This document shows, piece after piece, positions 29,380 to 38,920 of a DNA stretch of 64,000 nt. The stretch covers positions 372,001-436,000 of the forward strand of contig CALJHC010000003.1 of assembly GCA_938075415.1 (NCBI GenBank). The letters are read 5' to 3'. The position numbers and the translations under genes were made by a program. Position 1 is the first letter of the stretch. Each line of letters opens with the position of its first letter. Below the pieces are notes generated by a model. The model saw nothing but the letters and a program-made list of their open reading frames with translations. It did no database searches and had not been told where the DNA came from. The stretch comes from an uncultured Rubripirellula sp. (GTDB lineage Bacteria; Planctomycetota; Planctomycetia; Pirellulales; Pirellulaceae).

Positions 29380-29891
29380 GATGCATCCGCTCCTTCATCC
29401 ATCTGCTCCATTCGACGCAACTCGTCACGAAGCTCGGACGCCTTCTCATAATCCTCTCTCTCCACCGCCTCTTCCATCTCGCGTCGCAACTGGATCATCT
29501 GGGCCTGCTTATCTGCTGCGGCCGAACGTCGAGGACGCTTACCACAATGCTCAACTGCATCATGAATATTGGTCATCAGAGGCGTCAAATCTGACGCAAA
29601 ATGGCTATAGTCAAAAGGGCATCCCAGACGCCCAGTGTTTCTAAATTCGAAGAAGCTGATGCCACAAACAGGGCAAGCCTTACGGTCAAGCTCTTCCAAT
29701 TCCTTCTTGGTCTGCCCAAGATCCAGTTGCTTTGCCAAGGCGCTGGCAATGGAGGCGACCGGATTTGCCTCCTCCTTCTGAAGAAAGCCACGAGCGTGCT
29801 CCTCACACAGATGCATGACTTGAGAACCACTGGGTTCCGTAATCTCGGTGATGTGAAAGGTCGCCGGCTTTTCGCAGTATTGGCATTTCAT
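29376..29891 (-). CDS. mcsA: McsA-type zinc-finger / UVR-domain activator of McsB
   Basis: About 171 residues. It has two paired-Cys zinc sites in the N-terminal half (CQYCEKPATFH...HLCEEH, then CPVCGISFFEFRNTGRLGC). A C-terminal UVR (UvrB/UvrC) coiled motif follows (QLRREMEEAVEREDYEKASELRDELRRMEQ). McsA binds and activates the McsB kinase. The start at 29891 has AGGA about 8 nt upstream; the frame continues to a TTG at 29912 without supporting signal. It is the first gene of the mcsA-mcsB pair. Confidence 0.92.
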   Translation of the reverse strand: MKCQYCEKPATFHITEITEPSGSQVMHLCEEHARGFLQKEEANPVASIASALAKQLDLGQTKKELEELDRKACPVCGISFFEFRNTGRLGCPFDYSHFASDLTPLMTNIHDAVEHCGKRPRRSAAADKQAQMIQLRREMEEAVEREDYEKASELRDELRRMEQMDEGADAS

Positions 29892-30819
29892 GGTGAATTT
29901 CCTCAGCCCCAAGGAGAGCCCGATTTGGGTCAGCTGGGCTCGACTTCCCTAAATCCATTAGGCTTCAAGGGTTACAAGGGTGCAAATCGATTCTATCGCT
30001 GCCCCTTTCAGTGTCAACGCAAGGCAACAGTTGCTCGCTTTTTCATCGGCTGTCAAGCAATGACATCTGTGCCTCGGTCGCACGAAAGATTCAAAATACA
30101 ACCGAGACGCCAATTTTGTCGTCTCAGATCAAAATTGCGAGAGAAACACGAACTCAGATGCTCTCATTACCTGATTCCACAACCTTGCCCGCTTTAGCAA
30201 CCTGATTTTTAGTCATTTACGACAATCTCAGGGACTCCATGCCCCTCCCGCCATGAGATGGAACTTTCTGAAGAAAATTCTGCTGACGACCACTCCAACC
30301 AGTCGCAGGAACTGCAGATTCGGTGGGGGGGAATCCTTGTTGTTAAACAAATCATGCCAAAAATCATCCGATGACGCTCAGTCTCCAACACAACCCAACA
30401 AACAAGTTGCCCAACCACAGCCATCGAAAATCCGACATCGCATCAGCCATTTCCGTGCCCGTCTTGGACCGAGTCAAATGGGTACAAGCAGTCGCTAAAC
30501 AGAATGCAGCCTTAATGATTCACCAGGAAAGCGTCTTGAAACCCAAATTGGCCCCTACACCTGAACGCTCAATCCACTGACATTATCGGGAAGCGGTGAT
30601 CCTCTTTTCATTTAGTCGTTACAATTCTCGCCATCCACCGAAAGGTTGCGTCCTCACCATAGGTCCTCAACTGATTAGGTGGCGAGACTCCTGAAACGCT
30701 CAGTTTGAATCGACATTAGCCGACACCGTGACGGCGATTTGCCGGCCCCTTGTAGCGATCGAATCCTTGATCTGAATTTGCCGACGATCAAACGTCCCAC
30801 TGAACTCCCATCATGCGTC
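29892..30819. other. Gap between divergent mcsA and trpE
   Basis: Over 900 bp holding the two promoters and one doubtful small frame (listed separately). I recognise no leader peptide with tandem Trp codons that would indicate classical trp attenuation. Confidence 0.45.
30371..30580 (+). CDS. Doubtful small hypothetical protein upstream of trpE
   Basis: A 69-residue ATG frame. Its second half (DIASAISVPVLDRVKWVQAV, then AKQNAALMIHQESVLKP) has balanced composition and an amphipathic helix pattern, unlike the surrounding noise frames. There is no ribosome-binding site and no recognised family. It could be a lineage-specific small protein or chance. Confidence 0.25.
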   Translation: MTLSLQHNPTNKLPNHSHRKSDIASAISVPVLDRVKWVQAVAKQNAALMIHQESVLKPKLAPTPERSIH

Positions 30820-32346
30820 ATGCACCTTCCAGAAAAGAAGCAATTCGTTTCTCTCGCACTCGACCACGACTTTGTGCCGGTCCACCGAAAACTTCTCAGT
30901 GATGCACTCACACCAGTGACAGCTTTCCGGCTGCTCGACGACGGTGGCCCGGCATGCCTTTTCGAAAGCGTTGTCGGGGGCGAAAAAGTTGGGCGTTACA
31001 GTTTTCTAGCCTCCTCGCCAGTGCGTCGATTCAGCGCAACGCGGCAGCAAATTGAAATCACTGACCTGCAGACTGACGAAACCATCAAGACAGAGGCAAC
31101 TGACCCGCTTGATGCCTTTCGATCCAATTTCCACTACCGGGTTGCTGAACTGGAGGACCTGCCACCCTTCGTCGGAGGAGCAATTGGGTACGCTGGCTAC
31201 GATGTTGTCCGATTTGTTGAAGACCTACCCAACGCTCCGAAGGATGATCGCCAGCTTCCGGATCTCGACTTTGCCTTCTATCACACGCTGGTCGTTTTTG
31301 ACCACGTCGCGAAAACAATCACGATCGTCAGTTTGGCTGATTGCCGAAACGTCGACACAGAAATCCAGGCTGAGACAGCTTACAACGCCGCTGTCGCTGA
31401 AATCGAAGCGACGCAAAAGCGACTCTCGGCAAAACCAACAGCGCATCCCTGCGAGTGGAACCCAGAGACTTGGGCGCAACAAACGAATGAAAATCCGCTG
31501 GCTGTCACCGCAAATTTCACACAAGAGACCTTTGAGGAGGCGGTAAAGCAGTGCGTGGAGTATATACGGGCGGGTGACATCTTCCAGGTTGTCCCAAGTC
31601 AGCGACTTACGGTCGAAACCAAGGTCGACCCCTTTGAGATCTATCGATCACTGAGGGTGGTCAACCCAAGCCCCTTTATGTTTTATGTCCGGACCAACGA
31701 CTGCGAACTCGTCGGCTGCTCGCCGGAAATCATGTGTCGTGTCTCTGATCGCACGGTCACCGTACGACCACTCGCGGGAACTCGGTCACGTGGACAAACC
31801 GAGAAACAAGACAAACAGTTGGAAATGGAATTGCTGGCGGACCCAAAGGAGAGAGCCGAACACGTGATGCTCGTGGACCTGGGACGCAACGATGTGGGTC
31901 GCGTCGCCGAATTCGGCAGCATTGATCTAACAGAAATGATGGTCGTGGAACGTTACAGTCACGTCATGCATATCAGCAGCGAAGTGCAGGGTAAGCTGCG
32001 AGAAGGACTTGACGCGTTTGATGCGTTGAAAGCCTGCCTGCCTGCCGGCACGGTATCGGGGGCCCCCAAGGTGCGTGCAATGGAAATCATTGATTCAATT
32101 GAACCGCATCGTCGAGGGCCGTACGCCGGTGCAGTTGGCTACATCGACTATCGTGGAAATATGGATACTTGTATTGCGCTGAGAACCATGGTGGTCAGCG
32201 ATGGAAAAGTTCATGTACAGGCCGGATGTGGCGTGGTTGCTGACAGTGACCCCACGGCGGAATACCAAGAAACACTCAACAAGTCTCGGGCGCTTCTCGC
32301 TGCAATCGAGCTAACCATTTGTCGGGTTGGGTCGACCGGTGGCTAA
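30820..32346 (+). CDS. trpE: Anthranilate synthase component I
   Basis: 508 residues. The N-terminal regulatory part includes the tryptophan-binding LFESVVGGEKVGRYSFLA (LLES-type). The chorismate-binding domain has VGCSPEIMCRV, PLAGTRSRGQTEKQDKQLEMELLADPKERAEH, LPAGTVSGAPKVRAMEIID and GYIDYRGNMDTCIALRT. With TrpG it converts chorismate and glutamine to anthranilate. No trpG or other trp gene is adjacent, so the pathway is dispersed in this genome. The ATG at 30820 gives normal length; the frame extends to a TTG at 30739, which I judge unlikely. Confidence 0.93.
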   Translation: MHLPEKKQFVSLALDHDFVPVHRKLLSDALTPVTAFRLLDDGGPACLFESVVGGEKVGRYSFLASSPVRRFSATRQQIEITDLQTDETIKTEATDPLDAFRSNFHYRVAELEDLPPFVGGAIGYAGYDVVRFVEDLPNAPKDDRQLPDLDFAFYHTLVVFDHVAKTITIVSLADCRNVDTEIQAETAYNAAVAEIEATQKRLSAKPTAHPCEWNPETWAQQTNENPLAVTANFTQETFEEAVKQCVEYIRAGDIFQVVPSQRLTVETKVDPFEIYRSLRVVNPSPFMFYVRTNDCELVGCSPEIMCRVSDRTVTVRPLAGTRSRGQTEKQDKQLEMELLADPKERAEHVMLVDLGRNDVGRVAEFGSIDLTEMMVVERYSHVMHISSEVQGKLREGLDAFDALKACLPAGTVSGAPKVRAMEIIDSIEPHRRGPYAGAVGYIDYRGNMDTCIALRTMVVSDGKVHVQAGCGVVADSDPTAEYQETLNKSRALLAAIELTICRVGSTGG

Positions 32347-32822
32347 CCCCAAGATGCTTGGTGTCTCAACATGCGTGAGATTTGGAAGGCCCGTTCAGAA
32401 AACAACGAACCCGGCTTTCGTCCCTGATTTGCTCACTTGCCTGCTGCCTGAAAACCTAACCTTGCCGAGAAATCTCGACCAAGCTGGCCCTACAAACTCG
32501 CGAGCTGGAAACGCGGCTTCGAATTCCCTACGCACGGAGTCTCGATCCCGATGCTTGAACATTCAGGGATACTCTGGTTGCCCATGAACCTTTCTCTACG
32601 ATGAACCTTTCTCAACATTGACTCAAGCTCAACGTGCTACCTCTTCACACCAACTCGTAAAAACAAGTCGTCCTTGCAATCTTCCAACCCGTCAGATCGG
32701 AACAAAAGTTGCAAATCCTGACGCTTAATCACGTAAAACAATTGGCTCCGTACTCAGCAAACTGAGTGCCGTTGGATCACTTGAAAAGAGAGAGCAGGTC
32801 GCAGTCATTGACTTAACCGGAA
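32347..32822. other. Gap between convergent trpE and the SDR gene
   Basis: No supported gene. It contains a direct repeat built on ATGAACCTTTCTC (about 32584-32620, two copies) and a terminator-like hairpin near its right end. Confidence 0.45.
32750..32769. terminator. Terminator-like hairpin between convergent genes
   Basis: Arms GTACTCAG and CTGAGTGC pair over 8 positions (one G-U) around a CAAA tetraloop. It sits 54 bp beyond the end of the SDR gene and downstream of trpE. No pronounced U-tract. Confidence 0.45.
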
Positions 32823-33596
32823 CTAAGTTGGATCATCGAATCGCCGATTCCAACCACCGTTGATTTGAAGCGTTTGCCCCGTGATAAAATCATTGCCAGG
32901 TGACGCGAGAAACACAATCGCCTTGGCAATGTCCTCGGGTGTACCCCAGCGTCCCATCAAAGCCTGCCCTTGGGCTCGTTTACACCAGTACTCGCTCGCC
33001 TCGGAGCCCCATGCTGTTTTCACCCAACCTGGCGCGACTGAATTAACGCGAATGTGCGGAGCGACGCTTTGCGCGAGATTGCGTGAGTAGGCCATGACTG
33101 CTGCCTTAACTGGACCGAACATCTGACCCGCATCCCCCTCCATCCCTTCATTAGCTTGGTCCCAACCGATAAAAATAATCGATGGTGGACTTTCAAGCGG
33201 TTGCTCCTGCATTTTGCAAACAACAAGCCTCGACAGGGCAATCGTTCCAAGAACGTCCACTTCAAACAGGTGACGGAACTTCTGCGAAAAGTCTTTGTCA
33301 GCGTTTTCTCCAGTCAGGACATCAGCACCGGCGTTGTTAACCCAAGCGTTAACCGTGCCGAGTGCGTCGAAAGCCGTTTCAACTAGCTTGCACCGATCAA
33401 CCTCAGACGCGAGATCAGCTTGGCAGAGCGTTGCCGCAGTCCCAAATTCCGAAACCGCAGCCTTCGTTATCTCAGCTCCCGCTCGGTTGTTCCGATAGTG
33501 AATCAACAAACGAGAAGCTCCGCCGCGAGCGAATTCAATCGCCGCAGCGCGACCAATCCCACTGGAGGCCCCAGTCACCACGATATGGGCCTGCAT
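32823..33596 (-). CDS. SDR-family protein lacking the canonical catalytic Ser-Tyr
   Basis: 257 residues with a classical short-chain dehydrogenase Rossmann fold: TGASSGIGRAAAIEFA (cofactor loop) and WVNNAGA. The usual YxxxK is FGPVK, so Tyr becomes Phe160 while Lys164 is kept. The region that normally supplies the catalytic Ser reads IIFIGWDQANEG, without a Ser. The fold, NNAG and PGW segments are otherwise intact. It may bind NAD(P) without normal reductase chemistry, or act by another mechanism. I chose Met at 33596 over an upstream GTG. A ferritin-like gene lies 26 bp upstream on the same strand, suggesting co-transcription. Confidence 0.85.
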   Translation of the reverse strand: MQAHIVVTGASSGIGRAAAIEFARGGASRLLIHYRNNRAGAEITKAAVSEFGTAATLCQADLASEVDRCKLVETAFDALGTVNAWVNNAGADVLTGENADKDFSQKFRHLFEVDVLGTIALSRLVVCKMQEQPLESPPSIIFIGWDQANEGMEGDAGQMFGPVKAAVMAYSRNLAQSVAPHIRVNSVAPGWVKTAWGSEASEYWCKRAQGQALMGRWGTPEDIAKAIVFLASPGNDFITGQTLQINGGWNRRFDDPT

Positions 33597-33622
33597 TAAG
33601 CTCGATGACACTGACGGATTGC

Positions 33623-34096
33623 CTAGTTAGAGTGCTGGCTTTCGTATTCCTTCAAGAAACCGACAAATTCACGGCGATGCTGCTGCTCGTCCGCGAGCAG
33701 CGTGATGCACAAATCCTGAGTCACGTAGTCATAACCATCACATAGATGAATGATCTTTCCATACTGCTCAATGGCAGCTTCCTCTGCATCGATCACCCCT
33801 TTGATGACATGCACGACGTCCGTTGACGCTTCGGGTGGCTGGAGTGAGGCCTGGCAAGCCTTGAACTCGAAGCTGCCTGGGACACTACCGTCGATCGTTT
33901 TGATACGACTGGCTAATTGCGTTGCATGCAGAAGTTCCTCCTGGACATCCGCCGCCAGTGATTTCTTGATCTCCTCGGCACGAACACCATCAAGATTGGT
34001 GCTGTTGGAGAGGTAATTGAGAACAGTTTCCAGCTCCATCCAGTAAGCCTTTGTCAATTCTCCGATGATCGCTGCGTTTTTATCCAAATCGTTCAT
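33623..34096 (-). CDS. Ferritin-like four-helix protein
   Basis: 157 residues, almost all helical. Carboxylate/His metal-ligand patterns are spaced as in ferritin-like diiron proteins: E in ELTKAYWMELETVLNYL, EELLHATQLA (ExxH), IDAEEAAIEQYGKI and LLADEQQHRREF (ExxH). It resembles the bacterioferritin/DUF2383-type group rather than true ferritin. Probable roles are iron handling or oxidative-stress protection in the cytoplasm. It is followed closely by the SDR gene and is divergent from the pyruvate dehydrogenase genes. Confidence 0.75.
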   Translation of the reverse strand: MNDLDKNAAIIGELTKAYWMELETVLNYLSNSTNLDGVRAEEIKKSLAADVQEELLHATQLASRIKTIDGSVPGSFEFKACQASLQPPEASTDVVHVIKGVIDAEEAAIEQYGKIIHLCDGYDYVTQDLCITLLADEQQHRREFVGFLKEYESQHSN

Positions 34097-34631
34097 GATG
34101 TCAATTTCTGCTGAGGAACGGGAAGAAGTCCGTGATGGGCATAGTGGAATCCACGGTTTTGATTACAGTAGCAAGCAGAGTTTGTGGGGAACAAGGCCGC
34201 AAAACCCCTCCGCAGAGGAGTGTGAACCAACTGGTGATCGGGTTTCATCGTAATTCGACCCCCCTGCCAAATGACGGACCTCGCACAATTTGGCTCAGTC
34301 GGTTTGCGCCCTTGCCGGTTTTACCCCAATCCCGCTAATCTTCAGGTCAGAAACGCGAAGCTTCCTACCCTCACGTGGATGATTGGGTCGTTGCGCCGCC
34401 TCTGCCGCGTGGCTCTCCCGAGTTAAACTGGGCTATTAGCAGGACAAGCAAAGCCAGCTAAAGTATGCGGGTTAGTCAACGAGACAACTTTCGGCGACGG
34501 TTTTAAAAACGTTAGTTTCCAGACATAACTTTGTGAAATTTATCGTGCAGGCCTGCCGGTTACGCTTGCCATCAAAATAACTGCTCTCCGTGAGCAGCAT
34601 TGAAAAAGAAGATCTGTTCAACGAGAGAAAC
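34097..34631. other. Divergent regulatory gap upstream of aceE
   Basis: 535 bp with no credible gene. It holds the promoters for the ferritin-like/SDR unit and for pyruvate dehydrogenase. I could not recognise a PdhR-type operator. Confidence 0.45.
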
Positions 34632-37364
34632 ATGTCAGAATCAAAAACCGCAACTCAGCCCGACGTGGAACAATATCTGGGCGAACTGGAACAGCGGGCA
34701 ACGGATGTGGACGTTGATACGGCAGAGACTCAGGAGTGGCTTGCGTCGCTCGACTACGTCTTAAAAAGTAAAGGTGAGGATCGCGTTCGCTTCTTGATTG
34801 AGCAACTTCGTGATCGTGCTGCCGGTGAGGGCATTCAGTCAGCAGAGGACACCAGCACTCCTTACATCAACTCGATCCCGGTTCAGGATCAACCGCCTTT
34901 TCCCGGCAATCGTGAATTAGAGCGGAGGATCAAGTCAATTGTTCGTTGGAACGCCATGGCAATGGTGGTTCGAGCGAACAAGCGAGGCGGTGGTGTAGGT
35001 GGTCACATCAGCACCTTCGCTTCAAGTGCGACACTTTACGAAATCGCCTGCAATCACTTTTTCCGCGGAAGAGGTGAAGATGGTTACTCCGGAGACACCA
35101 TCTTTTTCCAAGGACATGCCTCGCCGGGCATGTACAGCCGAGCCTTCCTCGAAGGTCGTTTGACAGAGCAGGACCTCGAGAACTTCCGACGCGAGCTTTC
35201 CCCGGGAGGTGGTCTGTCCAGCTACCCACATCCGTGGCTGATGCCGAATTTCTGGGAATACCCAACCGTTTCCATGGGGCTGGGCCCAATCATGGCAATC
35301 TACCAAGCCCGGTTCAACGAGTACCTGCGAGACCGGGGCTTGAAAGATACCTCAGGACAACGTGTGTGGGCTTTCCTCGGTGATGGTGAATGTGATGAAC
35401 CTGAGACACTTGGTGCCATTGGCCTCGCGGCGAGAGAAAAGCTGGACAACCTGACCTTCGTGATCAACTGCAATCTTCAGCGGCTTGATGGCCCAGTTCG
35501 GGGTAACGCCAAGATCATTCAGGAGTTGGAATCCATTTTCCGCGGTTCTGGATGGAACGTGATCAAGGTGGTCTGGGGGGATGACTGGGATCATTTGCTC
35601 GCGAAAGACACCAGCGGCTTGCTGGTCAAACGAATGGGCGAGGTGGTTGATGGTCAATATCAGAAATACACGGGAATGCCCGGAAGTTACATCCGCCAAC
35701 ACTTCTTCGGCAAGTATCCGGAGTTGTTAAAACTTGTCGAGAACTATAGTGACGAGCGTTTGGAAAAAATGCGTCGCGGCGGTCATGACCCAGAAAAAGT
35801 TTACGCCGCTTACAAAATGGCGACGGATCTCAAGAACGGAAAACCTACGGTTATTTTGGCGAAAACAGTCAAGGGTTACGGACTTGGTGAAGCAGGGGAG
35901 GGGCGTAACGTTGCTCATAACCAGAAGAAAATGAACGAAGAGGAATTACTGGAATTCCGAACTCGTTTTGGCATCCCAATTAGCGACGAGGAAGTTGGAA
36001 AAGCGCCTTTCTACAAGCCACCAGAGAACAGCCAAGAAATCAAGTATCTCAAAGAGCGGCGGGCTGCTCTCGGGGGCCCCATCCCAAGTCGCCCAACAGA
36101 GCACCCAGCACTTGAGGTGCCCTCGCTTGATGAATATCGAAAACTCATTAGCAAGCTCGAGAACAAAAATGTCAGCACTACCTTTGCCGTTGTGCAGACG
36201 CTGATCGCGTTGTGCCGCGATAAGAAAATCGGAAAACACATGGTTCCGATTGTCCCCGATGAATCAAGAACTTTTGGAATGGAAGGCATGTTCCGTCAAT
36301 TCGGAATTTACGCTCATGCCGGACAGTTGTATGAACCAGTTGATTCAGAGCAAATCACCTACTACAAGGAAGCACAGGACGGCCAAATCCTCGAAGAAGG
36401 AATCACCGAAGCTGGCTCAATGAGCAGTTTCAATGCTGCGGGAACCGCCTACAGTCTGCACGGGATTAACATGATCCCCTTCTTCATCTACTACAGCATG
36501 TTTGGATTCCAACGAATTGGTGATCTGATTTGGGCAGCCGCGGACATGCGTGCCAAAGGGTTCCTGATTGGAGCGACTGCCGGAAGAACCACCTTGAACG
36601 GCGAAGGCCTGCAGCATCAGGACGGACACAGCTTGATGAATGCTATCGCGTTCCCCACAGTTCGTTCCTACGATCCTGCGTTTGCCTACGAGACTGTCGT
36701 GATCATCATGGAGGGTCTCAAACGCATGTATCAGGAGGGTGAAGAATGCATCTATTACCTGATGTGCGAAAACGATCCATACGATCACCCCGCGATGCCC
36801 GACGACTGTGAAGAGGGGATCATCAAGGGAATGTACCAATACCGAAGTCAGGAAGTTGATAACGCCAAATCGCGAGTTCAGCTCTTTGGCTCTGGTGCGA
36901 TCATGAATAGCGTCCTGAAAGCCCAGGAAATCCTCGCTGAGAAATTCAACATCGCGAGTGACGCATGGAGCGTCACCAGCTACACACAACTTCGGCGGGA
37001 AGCAGGAGATTGTGATCGTTGGAATATGCTGCATCCGACAGAAAAACCAAAGAAGAGCTACGTCGAGACTGTGCTTGAGGGAGCTGAAGGTCCTTTCATC
37101 GCTGCCAGCGATTACGTTCGAGCGCTTGCTGAACAACTCACACCATGGATTCCGGGTGACTATTATGTCCTCGGTACTGACGGTATGGGACGCAGCGATA
37201 CTCGAGAGGCTTTGCGACGACACTTTGAAGTTGATGCAGAATCCATCACCATTGCAACGCTCAGCCGACTGGCCAAAGCGGGCGTGGTCGAACCAAAAGA
37301 TGTCCAAGAGGCGATCAGCGTGCTTGGTTATGACGCTGAAAAGCCCAACCCATATTTTGCGTAG
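34632..37364 (+). CDS. aceE: Pyruvate dehydrogenase E1 component, homodimeric type
   Basis: 910 residues, the length of single-chain (AceE-type) E1. The thiamine diphosphate motif is visible as GDGECDEPETLGAIGLAAREKLDNLTFVINCNLQRLDGPVRGN. The segment HISTFASSATLYEIACNHFF and the middle domain (GMEGMFRQFGIYAHAGQLYEPVD, GRTTLNGEGLQHQDGHS) are strongly AceE-like. It decarboxylates pyruvate and acetylates the E2 lipoyl group. ATG at 34632 is preferred; a GTG at 34590 would add 14 unconserved residues. aceF follows after 107 bp. An E3 (lpd) gene is not in the window. Confidence 0.95.
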   Translation: MSESKTATQPDVEQYLGELEQRATDVDVDTAETQEWLASLDYVLKSKGEDRVRFLIEQLRDRAAGEGIQSAEDTSTPYINSIPVQDQPPFPGNRELERRIKSIVRWNAMAMVVRANKRGGGVGGHISTFASSATLYEIACNHFFRGRGEDGYSGDTIFFQGHASPGMYSRAFLEGRLTEQDLENFRRELSPGGGLSSYPHPWLMPNFWEYPTVSMGLGPIMAIYQARFNEYLRDRGLKDTSGQRVWAFLGDGECDEPETLGAIGLAAREKLDNLTFVINCNLQRLDGPVRGNAKIIQELESIFRGSGWNVIKVVWGDDWDHLLAKDTSGLLVKRMGEVVDGQYQKYTGMPGSYIRQHFFGKYPELLKLVENYSDERLEKMRRGGHDPEKVYAAYKMATDLKNGKPTVILAKTVKGYGLGEAGEGRNVAHNQKKMNEEELLEFRTRFGIPISDEEVGKAPFYKPPENSQEIKYLKERRAALGGPIPSRPTEHPALEVPSLDEYRKLISKLENKNVSTTFAVVQTLIALCRDKKIGKHMVPIVPDESRTFGMEGMFRQFGIYAHAGQLYEPVDSEQITYYKEAQDGQILEEGITEAGSMSSFNAAGTAYSLHGINMIPFFIYYSMFGFQRIGDLIWAAADMRAKGFLIGATAGRTTLNGEGLQHQDGHSLMNAIAFPTVRSYDPAFAYETVVIIMEGLKRMYQEGEECIYYLMCENDPYDHPAMPDDCEEGIIKGMYQYRSQEVDNAKSRVQLFGSGAIMNSVLKAQEILAEKFNIASDAWSVTSYTQLRREAGDCDRWNMLHPTEKPKKSYVETVLEGAEGPFIAASDYVRALAEQLTPWIPGDYYVLGTDGMGRSDTREALRRHFEVDAESITIATLSRLAKAGVVEPKDVQEAISVLGYDAEKPNPYFA

Positions 37365-37471
37365 CGAAAACGAGATCACGCTCGCTGAGGCTTAGTGACG
37401 TGAACTCACACACCCCATAGTCAAAAAGTCCGACACACCTGCAATCAGTCCTCTGACGAGGAAACCTTTGA

Positions 37472-38920
37472 ATGACTACCGAAGTTAAACTCCCCGATCT
37501 TGGTGATGGTATCGAATCCGGTGACGTGCTGGAAATCTTTGTTTCCGTGGGCGATGTCATTGATAAAGGTCAGGACATTGTTGAAATGGAGACGGACAAG
37601 GCCACCGTGACGGTGCCAGCGTCAGCCAGCGGCAAAGTCGTGAAGATCCTCATCAATGAAGGGGACACTGTCGCAATTAATGGACCTATCCTCGAAATCG
37701 AGTCGGACGCCGCTGCGAGTGATACGCAAGACACGCCCGATGCGTCGGCGCCGACTCCTGCACCAGAACCAACGCAGCCCTCAGCGGAAAAGGCTGCTAA
37801 ACCGGAGGCCAAGACGCCTCCTAGCGTCGTGGAGGCACCTCCAACTCCTGCTCAGCCAACTGCTGTACCAAACCCAGCACCAGCACCGGCTCAATCTGCA
37901 CCTGCACCGGCTCAATCTGCACCAGCACCGCCCGCTCCGACCCCCGCGCAGGACACCCCCTCGGAATCTTGGAGTGATGTCATCGCTGCAGGCCCAGCAA
38001 TTCGTCGTTTTGCGAGAGAAGTGGGCGTGGACCTGAACCGCGTACCCGGCTCAGGGGACGGTGGCCGTATCACCCGTGATGATGTCCTTTCGGTCGTTCG
38101 ATCGGCTAGCCAAACATCCGCTGCGGCCTCATCGGTCGCAAATCCATCTCCCGCGAGTGCACCAGACGTTTCTTCAGGTTCAGCAAGGCCCGATTCTAAC
38201 GGATCGGATGAATATGGTCCGATTCGGACTGAACGTATTGACCGGATGCGGAAGACCATTGCGAATCAGATGCACACAAGCTGGTCTACGGTCCCTCGAG
38301 TCACCAACTTTGATGACGCCGACATCACTGACCTCGAGCATCTCCGTCAGAGCAGTAAAGAGGACTACTCCGCTCAAGGCCTCAAGCTAACGACGATGCC
38401 TTTTTTGATCAAAGCGATCGCAACTGCATTGCGTCATCATCCTGCCATCAACGCAGTGTTTGATCAAGAAAATGATCAGATTATTTACAAGGACTACGTC
38501 AACGTCGGCATCGCAGTTGACACCGATCGTGGACTTGTTGTTCCGGTGATGAAGAACGCCGACATGATGGGCATCCCTGAAATCACTCGAGCGTTAGCCG
38601 AGATGGCAGGGAAGGTCCGAGGTGGAAACTTCGCGGTCAGCGACCTCAAAGGAGGGAGTTTCACCATCAGTAACTTGGGGGCAATTGGTGGACAGTACTC
38701 AACGCCAATCGTTAACGTTCCCGAAGTCGCGATTCTTTTGGTTGGCCGCAGCCGAAAGCTCCCGGTCGTGATGCCAGACGACTCCATCAAACCAAGATTG
38801 ATGATGCCACTAAGCCTCTCCTACGACCATCGACTGGTTGATGGGGGAACTGCTGCACGATTCCTCAATGACATCATTGGATTTCTGGAAGCACCGAGTC
38901 GACTACTTCTAGCGTTGTAA
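37472..38920 (+). CDS. aceF: Pyruvate dehydrogenase E2, dihydrolipoamide acetyltransferase
   Basis: 482 residues. One lipoyl domain (residues 1-~78) has the lipoylated Lys43 in ETDKATV. A long Ala/Pro linker (~85-165) contains direct APAPAQS-type repeats, then comes a peripheral subunit-binding domain (AIRRFAREVGVDLNRVPGSGDGGRITRDDV, ~172-208). A catalytic domain follows with SYDHRLVDGG (His453, Asp457). It transfers acetyl from lipoate to CoA. A single lipoyl domain is fewer than the three of E. coli AceF. It forms an operon with aceE. Confidence 0.95.
   Translation: MTTEVKLPDLGDGIESGDVLEIFVSVGDVIDKGQDIVEMETDKATVTVPASASGKVVKILINEGDTVAINGPILEIESDAAASDTQDTPDASAPTPAPEPTQPSAEKAAKPEAKTPPSVVEAPPTPAQPTAVPNPAPAPAQSAPAPAQSAPAPPAPTPAQDTPSESWSDVIAAGPAIRRFAREVGVDLNRVPGSGDGGRITRDDVLSVVRSASQTSAAASSVANPSPASAPDVSSGSARPDSNGSDEYGPIRTERIDRMRKTIANQMHTSWSTVPRVTNFDDADITDLEHLRQSSKEDYSAQGLKLTTMPFLIKAIATALRHHPAINAVFDQENDQIIYKDYVNVGIAVDTDRGLVVPVMKNADMMGIPEITRALAEMAGKVRGGNFAVSDLKGGSFTISNLGAIGGQYSTPIVNVPEVAILLVGRSRKLPVVMPDDSIKPRLMMPLSLSYDHRLVDGGTAARFLNDIIGFLEAPSRLLLAL

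Noticed and set aside
36417-37379. 320-codon minus-strand frame inside aceE
   Set aside because: Antisense to strongly conserved pyruvate dehydrogenase sequence; its translation has no domain logic.
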